A model generated the notes under the pieces. The model made no database searches and had not been told where the DNA came from. It saw only the letters and a program-made list of their open reading frames with translations. The position numbers were made by a program, and so were the translations under genes. Below are positions 1-11,451 of a stretch of DNA of 64,000 nt, piece after piece. How positions within the stretch are numbered: position 1 is the first letter of the stretch; every line of letters begins with the position of its first letter. The stretch spans positions 186,001-250,000 of the forward strand of contig JAYKXP010000029.1 in assembly GCA_037176845.1 (NCBI GenBank), in the 5' to 3' direction. The stretch is from Paramarasmius palmivorus (taxonomy: Eukaryota > Basidiomycota > Agaricomycetes > Agaricales > Marasmiaceae).

Positions 1-423
1 GTCGTGCGGTCACGATGCACTCTCGAGAACCTCACTGTCAGCAATCTCAGGATTTCAGAACTCGACCTCGAAGCAACGCTACACAGCCTGCCGATGCTGA
101 AGAGTTTTACTTATCACGAGTGTCGTTCCACCGCCACGACGCGGTTTTTGTTGGATCTGATGACGCCTAAACATTCCGGATGGGTAGAGGTGGCACCTAC
201 ACTCACAGAACTCGGGATTGCATTGGAGACTGGTACTCGTGTAGATGAGGAGACTCGACTGGTTCACCTCATTGTTGAGATGGCTAGAGGTCGAAGAGTA
301 GCAGACTTTCCAGCGCTTGACCTGACGCTGCGGGTTCAAAGTCCCTTGCATCCCTCCAACCGGCAGGATCTCCACTCGCTTTGCGGGGAATCGATCGGGA
401 AGCTGATTTTCGGGTCAGCTTAG
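1..423 (+). CDS. F-box/LRR-like protein, C-terminal part (cut by left window edge)
   Basis: The frame is open from the first base to a TAA at 421-423, so this is the 3' end of a gene that starts outside the window. The visible part (about 140 residues) has no recognisable catalytic motif. It is clearly related to the C-terminus of the minus-strand F-box protein at 3163-4788: both share a stretch reading roughly LENLTVSNLRI / LSLRNLKLRTT, then a FxYHECxS / FEFYECES block, a LLDLMTPK / LVNLLTPK block and a final LTLR-type strand. That region is the irregular leucine-rich substrate-binding part of agaricomycete F-box proteins, which usually recruit targets to SCF ubiquitin ligases. The target is unknown. 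Confidence 0.6.
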   Translation, partial: VVRSRCTLENLTVSNLRISELDLEATLHSLPMLKSFTYHECRSTATTRFLLDLMTPKHSGWVEVAPTLTELGIALETGTRVDEETRLVHLIVEMARGRRVADFPALDLTLRVQSPLHPSNRQDLHSLCGESIGKLIFGSA

Positions 424-1426
424 GTATTGATGCACTTTTTTCGGAAGTGCCGTTGTAGTACTAGCCATGCCATGTATTGAATAATAGCTCTACTTACAGT
501 GGAGAACAAGTAAACAGGATGACATCGCGCAAGCTTCTCTGTATTTCGCTTCAAGCAATCTGCACGTGCAACCTGTCACTTGCACTTGCCTTTTAACCTC
601 ATCTTCCCTTTTGCCCCAGCCCCAGCTTACCGCGACAAGCTCGATCTTTCATCTCGTGCGCCACTACCCATGGCGCCTGTTCTTCTGCTTACAATCTTTC
701 GTGCTCTATGTGCCACGTAGAGCGTTTGATCAAGGCCATGAATCCCCTGGAGATACTTCAGCGCCGGAAAGCCTGATTTCGTTTTGGATGGCACATAGCT
801 CAGGCCGGACTTGACCGCAAAGTTCAACAGCATCATTTGCGAAAACTTTAAACAGCCCACAGCAGCTCGGTAGCCTGTGAGCGTTGTCTGATTTGGTCAG
901 AGCATGACTTTTTCTAACTTGATTCGTTGAAGCCAGGTGCCCGGCAGAATTTCATCTACACAGAAGACGGAAACTCTCATTTGGGGTGGTGCCTATTAGA
1001 AGGATAGACTGTGTCGCTCAAATAGGGCGCTACATTCCTGTGGTGATGACACTAGTGAGATACTAATCTCTGGTGTTGCTATTGTTAAATTTAGCTCTCT
1101 CTTCCATTTCTAGTTTTCCACGGGTAGTGACGCCAAGGTCCTTTCTCAGAGCGGGAAACTCGGGCGGCCAAGTGAACCTCTGTGAACCTCATCATACATA
1201 GGAAGATGGCCGAGGGCTCGAGGGGATAAGCGCCTAGAACACCAGCTCCGCATATTTATTTGCCGTCTCGGGATCATTATCCTGTGCGGTCTCACAAGGA
1301 TCTACTTAAAGCAGGGCACATCATACGGGTTTCTAAGCATCTATCCCAACATCCATTCCCATCCCATTCCCTGGGTTGAGCGCAATCAATCCCGCGTTTC
1401 CTCCTAGCTCCCGTTCTTGACGGACG
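424..1426. other. Intergenic stretch, no supported gene
   Basis: About 1 kb between two same-strand F-box genes. Only short open frames without splice-linked partners are present. I see no RNA gene, repeat or transposon end here. It presumably holds the terminator of the first gene and the promoter of the F-box gene starting near 1427. Confidence 0.5.
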
Positions 1427-3039
1427 ATGGAATCGGACACTTGCACTAGTGAGGCTTCAGAACAGCAAAGGGGAACTACATCACTAGAGGTACGCAAAAC
1501 ACCACTGTACATCCGCAGGCATCGGCCTTACGCGCTCTCGTCTCGACACAGACACACAGACCCTCAATACTACATTTTCCCGTGGAGCTCCTAAAGCTCC
1601 TATTCGAATTCTGTGTCGCCGATGACACGTCAGGTCATGTCCTATCCTACTATGCAATGACTCGCGTGCTTTCGCGAACGTGTCGAAGATGGCAGTCAGT
1701 TGCACATTCCACTCCATCTCTTTGGCAAATCATTCAGCTCGACACCATGCTCGAGTGCCGCTTCAGATATCCCTACAGTCTCATCAGCCCAGTCATCGAA
1801 TACTTTGAGAGGTCCGATCCTCTCCCCATCACATGCCAAATCCGACTATCGAGCGGCGTCATACGTGACGAGCAGTACCTCCGCCACGTCCTCTCCATAC
1901 TCTCCCCACGGCTATGCCATCTCAACGTAGACTGCGGACCTACCGCTACTTTGGTGCGCGTGCTTATGCAGATCCAGGGCAATCTGCCTGCCCTCAAATC
2001 TCTCTGTGTCTCCACGTGCGACGCTGGTATGGAGTATACCGATGATGAAGACCCAGAGTATGCGGATGTCGCACCTCTCGTCGGGGCCTTTTCCGCGGCG
2101 CCAAACTTGACAGAAGTTTTCATGAAGATAGGCAGATTCCGATGTCCATCATTCGTACTCCCATGGTCCCAGCTTCGTGAGCTAGACATGAGAGTTCGCA
2201 ATGTCAAGGAACTTGCCTTCATCTCGGAGTTGGAAAACATTGAAACACTCACTTTGGATCTTACGTGGTACGGTGGTTGCGAACGAGATTGGCATAATAT
2301 TGGTTGCGAGGTGGAGGTACCTTGCCTTCGTTACCTCCGCATGCAGGGGATGTATCACAACATGGCACGAATCATTGATCTCCTTCAACCTCGGGTTCTT
2401 GTCGACGTGGAGATCCGCCAGCTTGGAGGTTCCCAGCATGATTCAATAGCGGAAACCGAGGCGGATGAACTATTGAGTACGATTGCGGCATTGAACAGAC
2501 GGGATTCGTTCAACATCCGCCGTTTGACTTTGCCTCTTACGACGTTCTCTTATCCCGGGGCGACCTACATGGCCGAGGACCTCGCGATGGTCGAGGAACT
2601 CTGCTTATGGCTTCCGGCTTCCCGGCAGGACGACAAGCTTTGCCTTGATACACTGTCCAAGTTGTCGACAACGAGAGCGATGTTCCCAAACCTCAGAGGT
2701 CTTCACTTAGACATCCAACAAGGCAAGGTCAACGTGTTTGACCCATTCCCGTTACTCTCCGGATTGATCGGCATCGCAGAGGCCAGAGCACGCATGCTAG
2801 AACGCTTGTCGTTCGCGTTCCTTCAGCATTGGGTTGGGATGGTCATTGAGTCGCAGTATGTTCAAAGGATGAAGAAGCTGGAGCAGGAAGCTGATATCAA
2901 GTTGCTGGGAGAGTTCGTGCAGGGAGGAGCATGGCGTTCCAGCTACAAGTATGCGTCCTGGGGACTGGATTCCACGGATAAAGAGAGGCATTTGGCTCGT
3001 TTTCAGCTGAGTGAAGATACCCATTCATCATGGTTCTAG
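1427..3039 (+). CDS. F-box protein, two exons
   Basis: Main exon 1552-3039 encodes an F-box protein of about 500 residues. The F-box reads FPVELLKLLFEFC, then a run ending in LSRTCRRWQSVAHSTPSLW, the usual agaricomycete pattern. The rest is a degenerate leucine-rich repeat fan with no catalytic site, as expected for an SCF substrate adaptor. The long frame lacks an ATG before the F-box. An ATG at 1427 opens a short exon (1427-1489) that joins in phase across a 62-nt GT-AG intron (1490-1551). That join is inferred from splice signals only, so the start is less certain than the body. The protein is on the same strand as the partial F-box gene to its left but differs clearly from it in sequence. 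Confidence 0.7.
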
Positions 3040-3162
3040 AAGCATACTTCCGCCTTATTATAGTAATACCTGGTGATACTCAATGATAATGTGTAGAAGT
3101 TATTAATGCAAATAGAGAGACAATAGTATTCCGCACTCGTTGATATCGAAGTACTGCGGATG

Positions 3163-4788
3163 TCAATCATCCAACACGACGGAATGTAGTACTATCCCAT
3201 GCCTGAGGATATTCCGAGTGGATACTTGAAAAGGTCGGCGCAAGCGGAACGTCAACCTTACAGAGGGCAAACATTCCTGCCCCCGTGCCTTGACCATTTC
3301 CACCACTTCCTTCGCCATCGTGTTCTCGAGGTCAACTTGAGCAAGCGAGGGTAGCTCGAAGGCTACTCCTAGCCCCATCAGATTAGGAAGCGCGATGATT
3401 GAAGTGGGTTTAGGCGTTAAGAGGTTGACCAGATACCTAGTCACCTCGACACTCTCGCACTCGTAGAACTCGAAGTGTCGGAGAGAATGCGAGAAAGATA
3501 GTATATCGCGAATTTGGGTTGTACGAAGTTTGAGATTCCGAAGGGAGAGATGTTCGATGTGACTCTGGCCAAAAGGCGAGAACACGAATCGTCTGTAAGC
3601 GTTACTGTCCCAATGATTCGAGGAAACCTTGGCTTCGGCTGCGTAACGAGGACCAGAAACCGCGAGGTTCCTCAGAGCGGGGAGACAGACCACCTTAAAG
3701 AAAAGATACATGCTGATCTGTTCTCCGTTGGGTTCCGGGAGCTGGATTTTGACCGTCGATATGGTCTTACTGAGAATAGGCCTTTTAATGTGAAGGGTGA
3801 TAAGGTGGCTGAAGGTAAGGAGATATTCCGGAATGTAGACCTCCTTCAGCATGGTGAAGTACACCAAGATTCGGAGGTAGTCTAACTGGGATACCGGCTC
3901 GTTGAACGTGTATGACCTGATCTGGTCGGAATAGATGATAGGTGGGGGACGGTAGATGGCGTAGTTTCCAAAGGAGACTGCGCGCAGCTTTTCCGGAAAT
4001 AACTTGAAAAGCTGTTCCAAAAAGGCATATGGCTTGACGAGTTTATGAATCGGATTGAATGTTCGTTGGTCTGAAGGCCAACGAAGGTCGATGGACTCTA
4101 GTATAGGCCAAGTATAACGGTTTCTCAAAGACCTGATATACTTGTGCCACCCGAGGGGGTCCTCGAAATCCAGGATAGCTGAACGCCATCGGAAAGAGTG
4201 TTGGAGAAGCGGATCCATGATATTGCGGTCTATTAGGTATGGCCTGGTTTTGACTGCCTGGCATTCACAGCGCAGAGATAAAGGCACACATCCGGAACGC
4301 GTGAGGAAGAATCGTAGCAAATCCAGATTGCAACGAGACAAGTCGAGTTGAAAGGTAGCCCAAAGGCCATCCTGCGAGAAAGCGACCTTTCTCCATGCTC
4401 TGGAGACGTGGGCAAGTTGGAGAGGGGGAAGGTCGAATTTCGGATTCTGATACGGCGAAAAGTTGCTGCCACGAGAGCAGACAACAACGAAGATCCTTTC
4501 CAAAAGCCGTGCAGGAAGTTTCGCTATCGCGCCAGAAGGGGTTTCGAGAGGATTCTTTTTTAGGGCAAATCTCTTCAGCTTGATCTTGCCGTCTCGCAAC
4601 ATTTCACGCTTCTCCATCAAGCGCGCCAGATACTCGCTCTCCTCTAGCAACTCTCTATTCCTTTCCTCCAGTCGTCTGGTCTCCTCTAACAGACGATCCC
4701 TTTCCTGCTCCAAACGCCCCTTCTCTGCCACGGTGAAAACATTCTGCTCGGGTGTTCGAAGTCTGGTTTGGACATCTATTGCCGACAT
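3163..4788 (-). CDS. F-box protein with N-terminal coiled coil
   Basis: Single-exon protein of 541 residues starting at an ATG (4786-4788). Residues about 20-65 form a highly charged coiled coil (repeated ERD/LLEETRRLEER-type heptads). The F-box-like segment follows at about 90-150 (LPARLLERIFVVVCSRG, then LAHVSRAWRKVAF and GLWATFQ). The remaining 380 residues are a leucine-rich, strand-forming fan ending in the same C-terminal motif series as the partial gene at 1-423, so the two are paralogues. The likely role is substrate recognition in an SCF-type ubiquitin ligase; the coiled coil may allow dimerisation. It is convergent with the F-box gene at 1427-3039 (123-bp gap). Confidence 0.8.
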   Translation of the reverse strand: MSAIDVQTRLRTPEQNVFTVAEKGRLEQERDRLLEETRRLEERNRELLEESEYLARLMEKREMLRDGKIKLKRFALKKNPLETPSGAIAKLPARLLERIFVVVCSRGSNFSPYQNPKFDLPPLQLAHVSRAWRKVAFSQDGLWATFQLDLSRCNLDLLRFFLTRSGCVPLSLRCECQAVKTRPYLIDRNIMDPLLQHSFRWRSAILDFEDPLGWHKYIRSLRNRYTWPILESIDLRWPSDQRTFNPIHKLVKPYAFLEQLFKLFPEKLRAVSFGNYAIYRPPPIIYSDQIRSYTFNEPVSQLDYLRILVYFTMLKEVYIPEYLLTFSHLITLHIKRPILSKTISTVKIQLPEPNGEQISMYLFFKVVCLPALRNLAVSGPRYAAEAKVSSNHWDSNAYRRFVFSPFGQSHIEHLSLRNLKLRTTQIRDILSFSHSLRHFEFYECESVEVTRYLVNLLTPKPTSIIALPNLMGLGVAFELPSLAQVDLENTMAKEVVEMVKARGQECLPSVRLTFRLRRPFQVSTRNILRHGIVLHSVVLDD

Positions 4789-5415
4789 GAGGCCTGATTA
4801 GAGTTCCTGGAGAGTTTAGCAAACTTGAAAACGACGAAATGGCCACGTACATATGCGTCGTATATCCGTGTGCTACTTATGTGACACCAGAACTGGTAAG
4901 CATAAGGCCCTGTATCTGAAAGACCGGGCATGGATCCCAACGGATGCCCGAGTAAGGATAACAGTCGCTGAGTCGCATGGAAGTACGAAGACAACAGAGG
5001 TTATCAAATCTTCTTATGAGAACAAGCTTGTGGGAGACAAAAAAAAATCGATTCCAAGTACAACTATTACACTTCCAAACTACATACTAGAAAGGAATCC
5101 ATCAGACAAACACTCCTCTCGCCGGCCAACGACTTCAAGTACCCATAAGGGCACATGAAACACGAAGCCAAACGTCCTCGAGACTCTGCTTTCACAGAGC
5201 CATGTTCTCAGTATGAACGAGGGAGTGCGAATGTCATCGACTGGATTTGAAGAAGTGGCATTTGTAAAAATGCGAGACTCGGTCAGTTTCTATAAAAAGA
5301 TCCTGATGAGTATGTTCTAAGGAATCCAGAGTGCTGGGAGCAGGGTTATATATTTTTTCGAGGTGGTCCGTGCGCCATACCCACGGTCCCGTGAATGTCC
5401 TCCGGCTGACTGAAA
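4789..5415. other. Intergenic stretch, no supported gene
   Basis: About 630 bp between two minus-strand genes: the 5' side of the coiled-coil F-box gene and the 3' side of the zinc-finger gene. It contains one open frame of about 100 codons on the plus strand (4853-5158) with no splice context or motif, and an A8 run at 5040-5047. I see nothing else. Confidence 0.5.
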
Positions 5416-7322
5416 TCACCGACATCCGGATCGCTGATGACGGAAGAGAGCATCTTTTCGAGCAAAGCTCTTTCCACAACCACACCGATTCTCTTTGGCA
5501 CCTCCATGCTTGATGTTTGTACTCTGATGAAGAATCAAATCACTCATCCTACCGAAGGCTTGTCGGCAGTCGTCCAACATGCATTTCCATGGTTTACAGC
5601 TGCCCGGAATCATTACCATGGGATGGCACTGCTCTTCACCATCTTCAGAAGGGACAGCACCTCGTTTCTGGGTACCCTTCTGTTGAGAGGTGCTTCCATG
5701 ATCTCCGTCTGATGCTGAAGACGCATCAGACTTATTGTGCGCATGTCGCTTCCGTGGTGCTCCCCTCGGCGACGGCGACGACGGCGACGCGGAAGATTCT
5801 AGCTCCCATTCGCTACCAGATTCGGCGTCTTCGTCATGCGTGTACGAGGACTTGTTCGACGGCTTCTGCGCTTGTCTAAGTCTCTTGGGGTGTCGGGGAG
5901 GTGCAGAGGCTTCCGTCTCGCCCTGGTTTCTCTTAAACACTCGTCTAAACGAAGACTGATCGGGGAACTTCGAGTGCAAGACGGAATGAATGTGTCCGTT
6001 GTCATCTTGAGCGTTCAGGAAGGAAGGTGAGGGTAAGGAAGGATCTGTTGGGCCTACCGATGTCTCTCTTCTTTGCCTCTTTGTAGAACGTGAAGACGAG
6101 CGGTGAAAAAGTGGCTCTAAACATTCTCTAGATCTCTTCCCGAAAGCAACACGTGGAGTTTCTAACAAAGAGCTTCGCCGAGATGGTATTGCCCTTAGTT
6201 GAGAGGAACCTTCAAGCCGATTAGTATCGTGATAGCTTGTGCTAGCCGATGACGAATCCGTGAACCCCTCGAATCCAGACTCCTGCGATGTTCTTCGCGA
6301 GTGCAATGTCGCAGGAGAGTCGCTATCCTCTACCTCCAAGCTGCTTTCGACCATGAATGGGGAGACGCATAACAAGTCAGCCTCCCTGTCAGTGACAGGA
6401 AACAGTGAGAGGTTGGTAAGTTCTGCATGCGAGTTGAATTCTGGAGGCGATGGGATTTTCTGGGTTGCAGATTTCGCTACAGCACGTAACGCCTCTCGCG
6501 AGCTCCTGCCCGTCGATATCTCCTTCGGCTGCACACCTATCCCAGGGCGCAACCTTACACGAGTCCATGGTCTCCTTTCGTTCCTCTTCTCGGCAAAGAA
6601 CTGGTCGACGTCGCGAAGTATTCCTGACGAGGGCTCGCTTGACGGATACTGCTCCTCAAGGATTTGAGACAGATTTTTATCCAACGCTGAGTAGTCGTGC
6701 TCTGCGTCTTCTGGTGACGTAGGGACGTCCGACGACGCAGATGGTGGACTAGGCCCATGATCAAAGAGCAAACTTGGTTGCGATTCGTCTGCCGCCACAA
6801 GGTAGTCTTCATCATCGAGTTCTAGCCCAGATGAGCTCTGAGATGACTTTTGTGCGACGTTTGCTGTTGAGATAGCTGTGGGATCCTAAGGCGAGGGCGT
6901 TAAACAAGAAACAGAACTTGTATATCGTAACTCACTCGTGCATCTACAAAGGCATTATGTTCATACGAACATAGACCGATCTTGGAATTGAGTAGAGTGC
7001 CTGGAGATACAGCAGTGAGATCGGAACCAGGCGATAATACCGATTCTTTCAGGGTTGATGCCGAAGCTATTGAAAGTGGAGACGACAGGCTGATGTCCTC
7101 TCTACTCGCATTTGGTGAAGAGGAAGAGAGAACTGCAGGTTTCATGCCTGCGGAGGTCGGATGTAAAGTCCGTCCGACGTGGTCCAGAGAAGTGTGGCGC
7201 TGGAAGTTTTTCGACTTCCGAGCATTTGGTATGGAGTATGGTTGATATCGACGAGTAGTGGCCGGAGAGGTCGACTCTTGCGAGGGTTCGACTGTAAGAG
7301 AACTATTGATGGTCTTTGACAT
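5416..7322 (-). CDS. C2H2 zinc-finger protein, two exons
   Basis: Two exons (7322-6936 and 6885-5416) join in frame across a 50-nt intron (6886-6935; GTGAGT donor, CTTAG acceptor), giving about 618 residues. Most of the protein is low-complexity Ser/Pro/Asp-rich with basic patches (for example SRSTKRQRRETS), typical of a nuclear regulator. The last 60 residues hold two zinc fingers: a C-x4-C-x12-H-x6-H finger and a second of the form CGC-x12-H-x4-C, so the second is atypical in both half-sites. Start: the frame is closed by a stop upstream of 7346 and the first in-frame ATG is at 7320-7322. A further 5' exon is possible because an acceptor-like TTTAG lies just before the open frame. Likely a DNA-binding transcription factor; targets unknown. 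Confidence 0.7.
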
Positions 7323-8128
7323 CGAACGGGTGATCCTACGACTCAATGATTGTCGAGATCGATTATCGCGATCGTGTCTATGAGCATACTAAATAAGCCC
7401 ACAAGCTCGCCAGCCCCAATTTATAGCCACTCACGTAGAACCGGAGGATGATGCATGAGTAGTGCCGCGACTCTGGTGTGCAGAACGCTTAGAAGGTCTG
7501 CTGGGAACCTCAGTAAACGATTAGGTATACGAACGAAGATGGACATACGGGTTGAATGAGTCAGAAATAGTGTCAGAGTTAATGGCTTGGTTTCTTTCTT
7601 GCATGAGTAGATCTGATATGGGAGAGTTATGCAGAACAAATGGTAGGCAAACCCGAACCTTATATGTCCATCTTGAGAACACCTGCTTTTGTTGTAAACA
7701 AGGCGATGGTTACGCCAACCGTTGTCTTTCCTTCACCTGCTCGAAGCAAGAATTTTGCATCTGGAGGACATACGAAACGCGAGGCTTGTAATAACCGGAA
7801 CTGTTCAAACGATTGCAAGACGAGTGGAGGTAGAAAGGGAAGAAGTCGATGTTTTTTCTGGAGGTGATTAGTGGGACGATGAGCGTTGAGCGTTGAGCCA
7901 GCGACGTCATGGCAACGGAGTTGTGCTTAGAAGCAACTGAGAATAGGCAAACAAAAGGAGAACAACAAAGTGGGCGCTCGTGGGTGTCGCGCAATTTGGC
8001 TTGGAAACACAGAAAGGAATCGTATTGTGATATTTGAGTATACACGGAGACAAGAAAATAGGCTGTTCTACGAGTGCGTTAGCAATGTCATCTTACACCG
8101 AGCATGAGGCCATTTACCGTTGGGAATT
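7323..8128. other. Region of unclear coding status between two minus-strand genes
   Basis: This interval may hold 5' exons of the zinc-finger gene and 3' exons of the next minus-strand gene. An open minus-strand frame at 7710-8045 could be joined to an upstream exon through a GTAAAT donor near 8117 and a CGTAG acceptor, but its protein looks like nothing I know. I do not call a gene here. Confidence 0.3.
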
Positions 8129-9666
8129 CCTTGGGTGATAATCGAACATGTAGAGGCTTGGCGAAAACAGCTCGATCAATTGTACTTGAACGACTGGCAC
8201 ATATCCTTCTGGTCCTCGTACGCGAAATTTGACAGAGATTTGTGAAGGGAATCGATTTTTTATGAGTATCAACGCGCACAACTTGGAAGTAAACAGGTCG
8301 GGATCATCCCTCCAGCTAATAGCGAGGTTCCATGTCTTCCCAAGCGATGTTGAAGCCTGCACGATAACTGAACTGAGTTTGACGTTGTCGGATGAATGAA
8401 TTGAAGGCTCACCTTGTGAACCATCCACCTCAACATGCTTATCCCTTCCTGTTCGCAAATACTGCACGCGATTTCAAGGCGGTTCGAAAGAAAATGCGGG
8501 GACATTGCATTGATCAAGTGAGAGTGAAGGATAAACCTCTGCTGGACGTGAACCGACTACGAAAGTCACGTCGAATAGTTGAAGAACCCAAGGAACGCCT
8601 CCTGGCGGCGCCCCCTCTCTTCTCTTGCTTCCTCATCAAATGGGCTGTTTTCTGAGCCCGAGAAGAAATCCCAGCACAAAAAGAGCCTGTACTGGGTTCA
8701 GGGAAGATGGTGATTGGGTTCGTTGTGGGAATCAGTATTGGGTGTAGCGATATTCTGCGCGGAAGAGGCTTGACCCTGCCAGTGATCCTTGACTCAGTAG
8801 ATCGAGTCGTGGAACGCGAGTCGGATGATTTAGAAAGCCTTAGTTCATCGTCAGGATCGGTGACCTCCACGTCTGTTGGAATGGTCTCATCCGAATCGGA
8901 GTCCGGCTCATATCCGGATCCCGTGTACGATATGGGTCCTAGCCATGGCTTTGAATTGGAGACAACGCTTTCGTGTCGAGGGTGTTCGTGAAGTACGAAT
9001 GCAGGCGATGTAGTTACAGAGGATTCGCCACATGATGTAACCTGTATACGACGTAATTTCAATGAAAATTCACTGGAAGAAGTGTATAACGTACCACATC
9101 CGAACGTTCCTCGTCTGATCCCGGTTTGGTTCCAAATGCAATACCGAATCTCCGACGGTTACTTGGGGAATACTATGGTTAGTGTTTCGATAGCGAAATG
9201 GAAGCAACCAATACTCACGCTTGCGCCGCGATAACGATGTCTTCCTCCGAACCCGCAGCAAGAGCTTGCCATATTTGAGATCTAGTCTTCTTCGTTCGTC
9301 CCATCGCATACGTGTTGAGTACTGTGAGTGTTGTAATCGTAAATGACGCGCTTTAAGTGTGACAAAATGTGGCGAGAGATGTCCCTTGACGACAGGGTGT
9401 TGTAGCGGAGAATCCAGGTGACGCCGGGGCTTTTGTACTCCTTTTGTTCTGAGATGGGCTGTAAAAGGTTGTATAGCGCTGTAGCAAAAAGAATTAGCCG
9501 AAGGCGCCATAGTTCCCAAGAAGGAACACGTACCACTGTAGTTACAACAAGATGCGGACCCACAGCACATGACAGCTCGACGATTGTCCCTTAGTGCTAG
9601 TGGAGCACATCGAATGAGCACCTGGAAAGGTCCACTTGGCAATTCGAGCGTCGTTTCCGCGAGCAT
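8129..9666 (-). CDS. Unrecognised multi-exon gene (or two genes), minus strand
   Basis: Several minus-strand open blocks are linked by good GT-AG pairs, so something is transcribed here, but I cannot complete one unbroken model. An ATG at 9664-9666 opens a block reading MLAETTLELPSGPFQ. It joins in phase through a GTACGT...CTACAG intron (about 9483-9536) to a block containing TWILRYNTLSSRDISRHILS. A block around 9195-9310 (SQIWQALAAGSEEDIVIAAQ) continues through a GTGAGT intron into IPQVTVGDSVLHLEPN. The block at 8514-9060 is Ser/Asp-rich (EPDSDSDETIPTD). At 8518-8418 and 8360-8130 two blocks join across a 55-nt intron. No family is recognised. Confidence 0.35.
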
Positions 9667-10072
9667 CGCCAGTGAACGAAGTTGTTTTGTGGAAACTACC
9701 AGCGATGTATCACCCTAGGCAACAGTTCTGCTTAATGTGAGCATCTAAAGATGTGGGAACAGAATGCATAGTACCTGTCACCAAAACACCCTGTTCATCA
9801 TTCACCAGCACCTTCGCGAGATGTGTTTTTTGGGAAGAAGCAGACTGATCCGGATCTCAGGGACGATTATACCAGCTCGTGATGGTGGTATGAGTCAGAG
9901 TTTCTCGGGAAATCCAGGCCCGCATTCCGGCGTTGAAAGCTATTGAAGGTAGGTATTAAATAAAGACGTTACTCATTCACCGTTCTATCATTCCTTTCCG
10001 TACTAGGGCACCGCGTTCTGGCACAGCTGCTGGGCCTTGACAAAAGCCCCAATTCTGCGGCTTACCTTGGAC
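9667..10072. other. Intergenic region, divergent promoter space
   Basis: About 400 bp between the unrecognised minus-strand gene and the plus-strand MFS gene. No motif, repeat or RNA gene was recognised. It presumably contains the promoters of both divergent genes. Confidence 0.45.
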
Positions 10073-10148
10073 ATGGAGAATTCTTCTGAAACTATTGCCT
10101 TGTCGACTCGGCACCCGAACTCGCGAATAGATGACATCGACACAAGTT

Positions 10149-10157
10149 CCCTGGGGC
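10149..10157. repeat. Left target-site duplication, element copy 1
   Basis: CCCTGGGGC, repeated exactly at the other end of the element (11558-11566). The duplicated length could be read as 8 bp. Beyond the 9 bp the flank happens to go on matching the element end. Confidence 0.75.
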
Positions 10158-10161
10158 TAGG

Positions 10162-10210
10162 CTAGGACGCATGTCGCGACCTCAGAGAGGCGAGGCTCGG
10201 AGTTCGAATT
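10162..10210 (+). repeat. Left inverted repeat, copy 1
   Basis: Starts CTAGGACGCA, contains CTCAGAGAGGCGAGG and then CGGAGTT. It is the inverse of 11452-11500 with mismatches between the conserved blocks. It lies only 4 bp inside the left end, whereas its partner lies 57 bp inside the right end. Confidence 0.8.
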
Positions 10211-10346
10211 TTAGTCAGCGGCACTCCGGCAAAGTCACCTGGGCTCCTTGTCAATTCCCTCTCTACCACTTGACACCTTCTTTTAATGGATCCCCACCTC
10301 TAATATTGACTCTGTATATCTCTAATCACTGTCAATATTTATATCT

Positions 10347-10616
10347 ATGTCTAATCCACACGCTCTTTCCGACCAATCCACCCACTTTGACACCAATTAT
10401 CGCGCAAGACAACGAATCAACTCCGAACCGTGGCTCGACGCGTTACTCCGAGAAAGAGCCAACGTACCCTCACTGCGACCATTCCAATCGAAGCACGCGA
10501 AGGATCTAGTTGATGGAAGGGATGTCTTTCTCATGAGTGTCAAAGGACAAGGGGAAACCCTCGTCATGATGATCCCTTTAATTGCTGCTCAAGCACAACG
10601 CGACTGTCTGGCTTAG
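10347..10616 (+). pseudogene. Captured helicase fragment in element copy 1
   Basis: An 89-codon frame whose middle reads LRPFQSKHAKDLVDGRDVFL, followed by SVKGQGETLVMMIPLIAAQA. This is the Q-motif/motif I region of agaricomycete RecQ/DEAD-type helicases, in which the Walker A is normally GTGxGKT. Here the lysine is replaced by Glu (GQGET) and the frame stops straight after motif I, so it cannot be an active helicase. It is best read as a piece of a host gene carried by the transposon. Family assignment rests on motif recognition only. Confidence 0.6.
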
Positions 10617-10828
10617 TCTTGCTTTCGATGATAGTAGAGGAGCTTGAGAAGAGCAACGGGATGTTCTCGAGTATACCGACGCCACTGACAAAGTTCGCAA
10701 TAGAGATTTAGGCCAGTCAAATGGCTTGACCTCTGAGGTGCTTGAGGAAATATCAATAGTATCAGACTTGATACCCCGGAAGAGGCCTTTCGCGAAATCT
10801 CGCTCCAACTTCAAGATTTCGTCGTGTT

Positions 10829-11297
10829 AACATGCACGCTGAGACCCTGTTGTTGTATCTTGGGCATGTGCAGGCGACGACTGCAGGGCAGGAGCGTAGA
10901 AAGGGGTCCTGGGTCCTGGCCAGCCAATGTGGGGTGAGAATGTGTATGGTCAAGGTGTGGGCAGGGATTTCGGGTGCGGATATGGATTCTGAGGGGAGCT
11001 GTATGCATATTGAACTCGTTGAAACTCGCTTGGATGTCCTGAGAGCAAGGTCAGACATAATAAGGAGAAAACAGGACTGAACACATACCTCGTACTTCAA
11101 ATGCTTGGGTTGGGGCCTCAACTATAGGATCAGGTCTCCGTGACGCCAAAGGTGTCGCAGAAGCCTCAGATGTAGCATCGTGCCTCTTATTTTGGGTGGG
11201 CGTCGCAGGTATGGAGCTCCGTGTTGCGGTGTGCGAGCTGGCTGCGTTGATGAACTCGGGTTGGCTATGATGGGAAACTCGTCTTTGTCGGCTTCAG
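10829..11297 (-). pseudogene. Captured spliced S/P-rich gene fragment in element copy 1
   Basis: On the minus strand an open block at 11297-11089 (containing SQPEFINAASSHTATR and ASRRPDPIVEAPTQ) ends at a GTATGT donor. It joins in phase, across a 50-nt intron (11039-11088, ending CTCTCAG), to a block reading YAYSSPQNPYPHPKSLPTP. That block continues as PYTFSPHIGWPGPRTPFYA after one in-frame TGA (10950-10952). Composition and splice signals suggest two exons of a disordered, possibly regulatory, host protein. No start codon is present and no family is recognised. Confidence 0.4.
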
Positions 11298-11451
11298 ACA
11301 TCACGCAGGTCGATGGATATGATAAATATGTGATGTATTCAAAAGACGAGAGTAATACAGGGATGCATAATTGCGAGGAAGAGGTCGTTGAAGGTGACGT
11401 CGATGCCGCTCGCGGGTTGGAAAGAGACGAGCTCGTTATTGCCGGGCTGCC

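Noticed and set aside
5437..6722. Several plus-strand frames opposite the zinc-finger gene
   Set aside because: They lie fully opposite a long conserved coding exon and show no domain.
10190..10215. tRNA-like GTTCGAAT (B-box) in the element's left repeat, suggesting a SINE
   Set aside because: There is no matching A-box at the right distance, and inverted repeats plus target duplications point to a DNA transposon.
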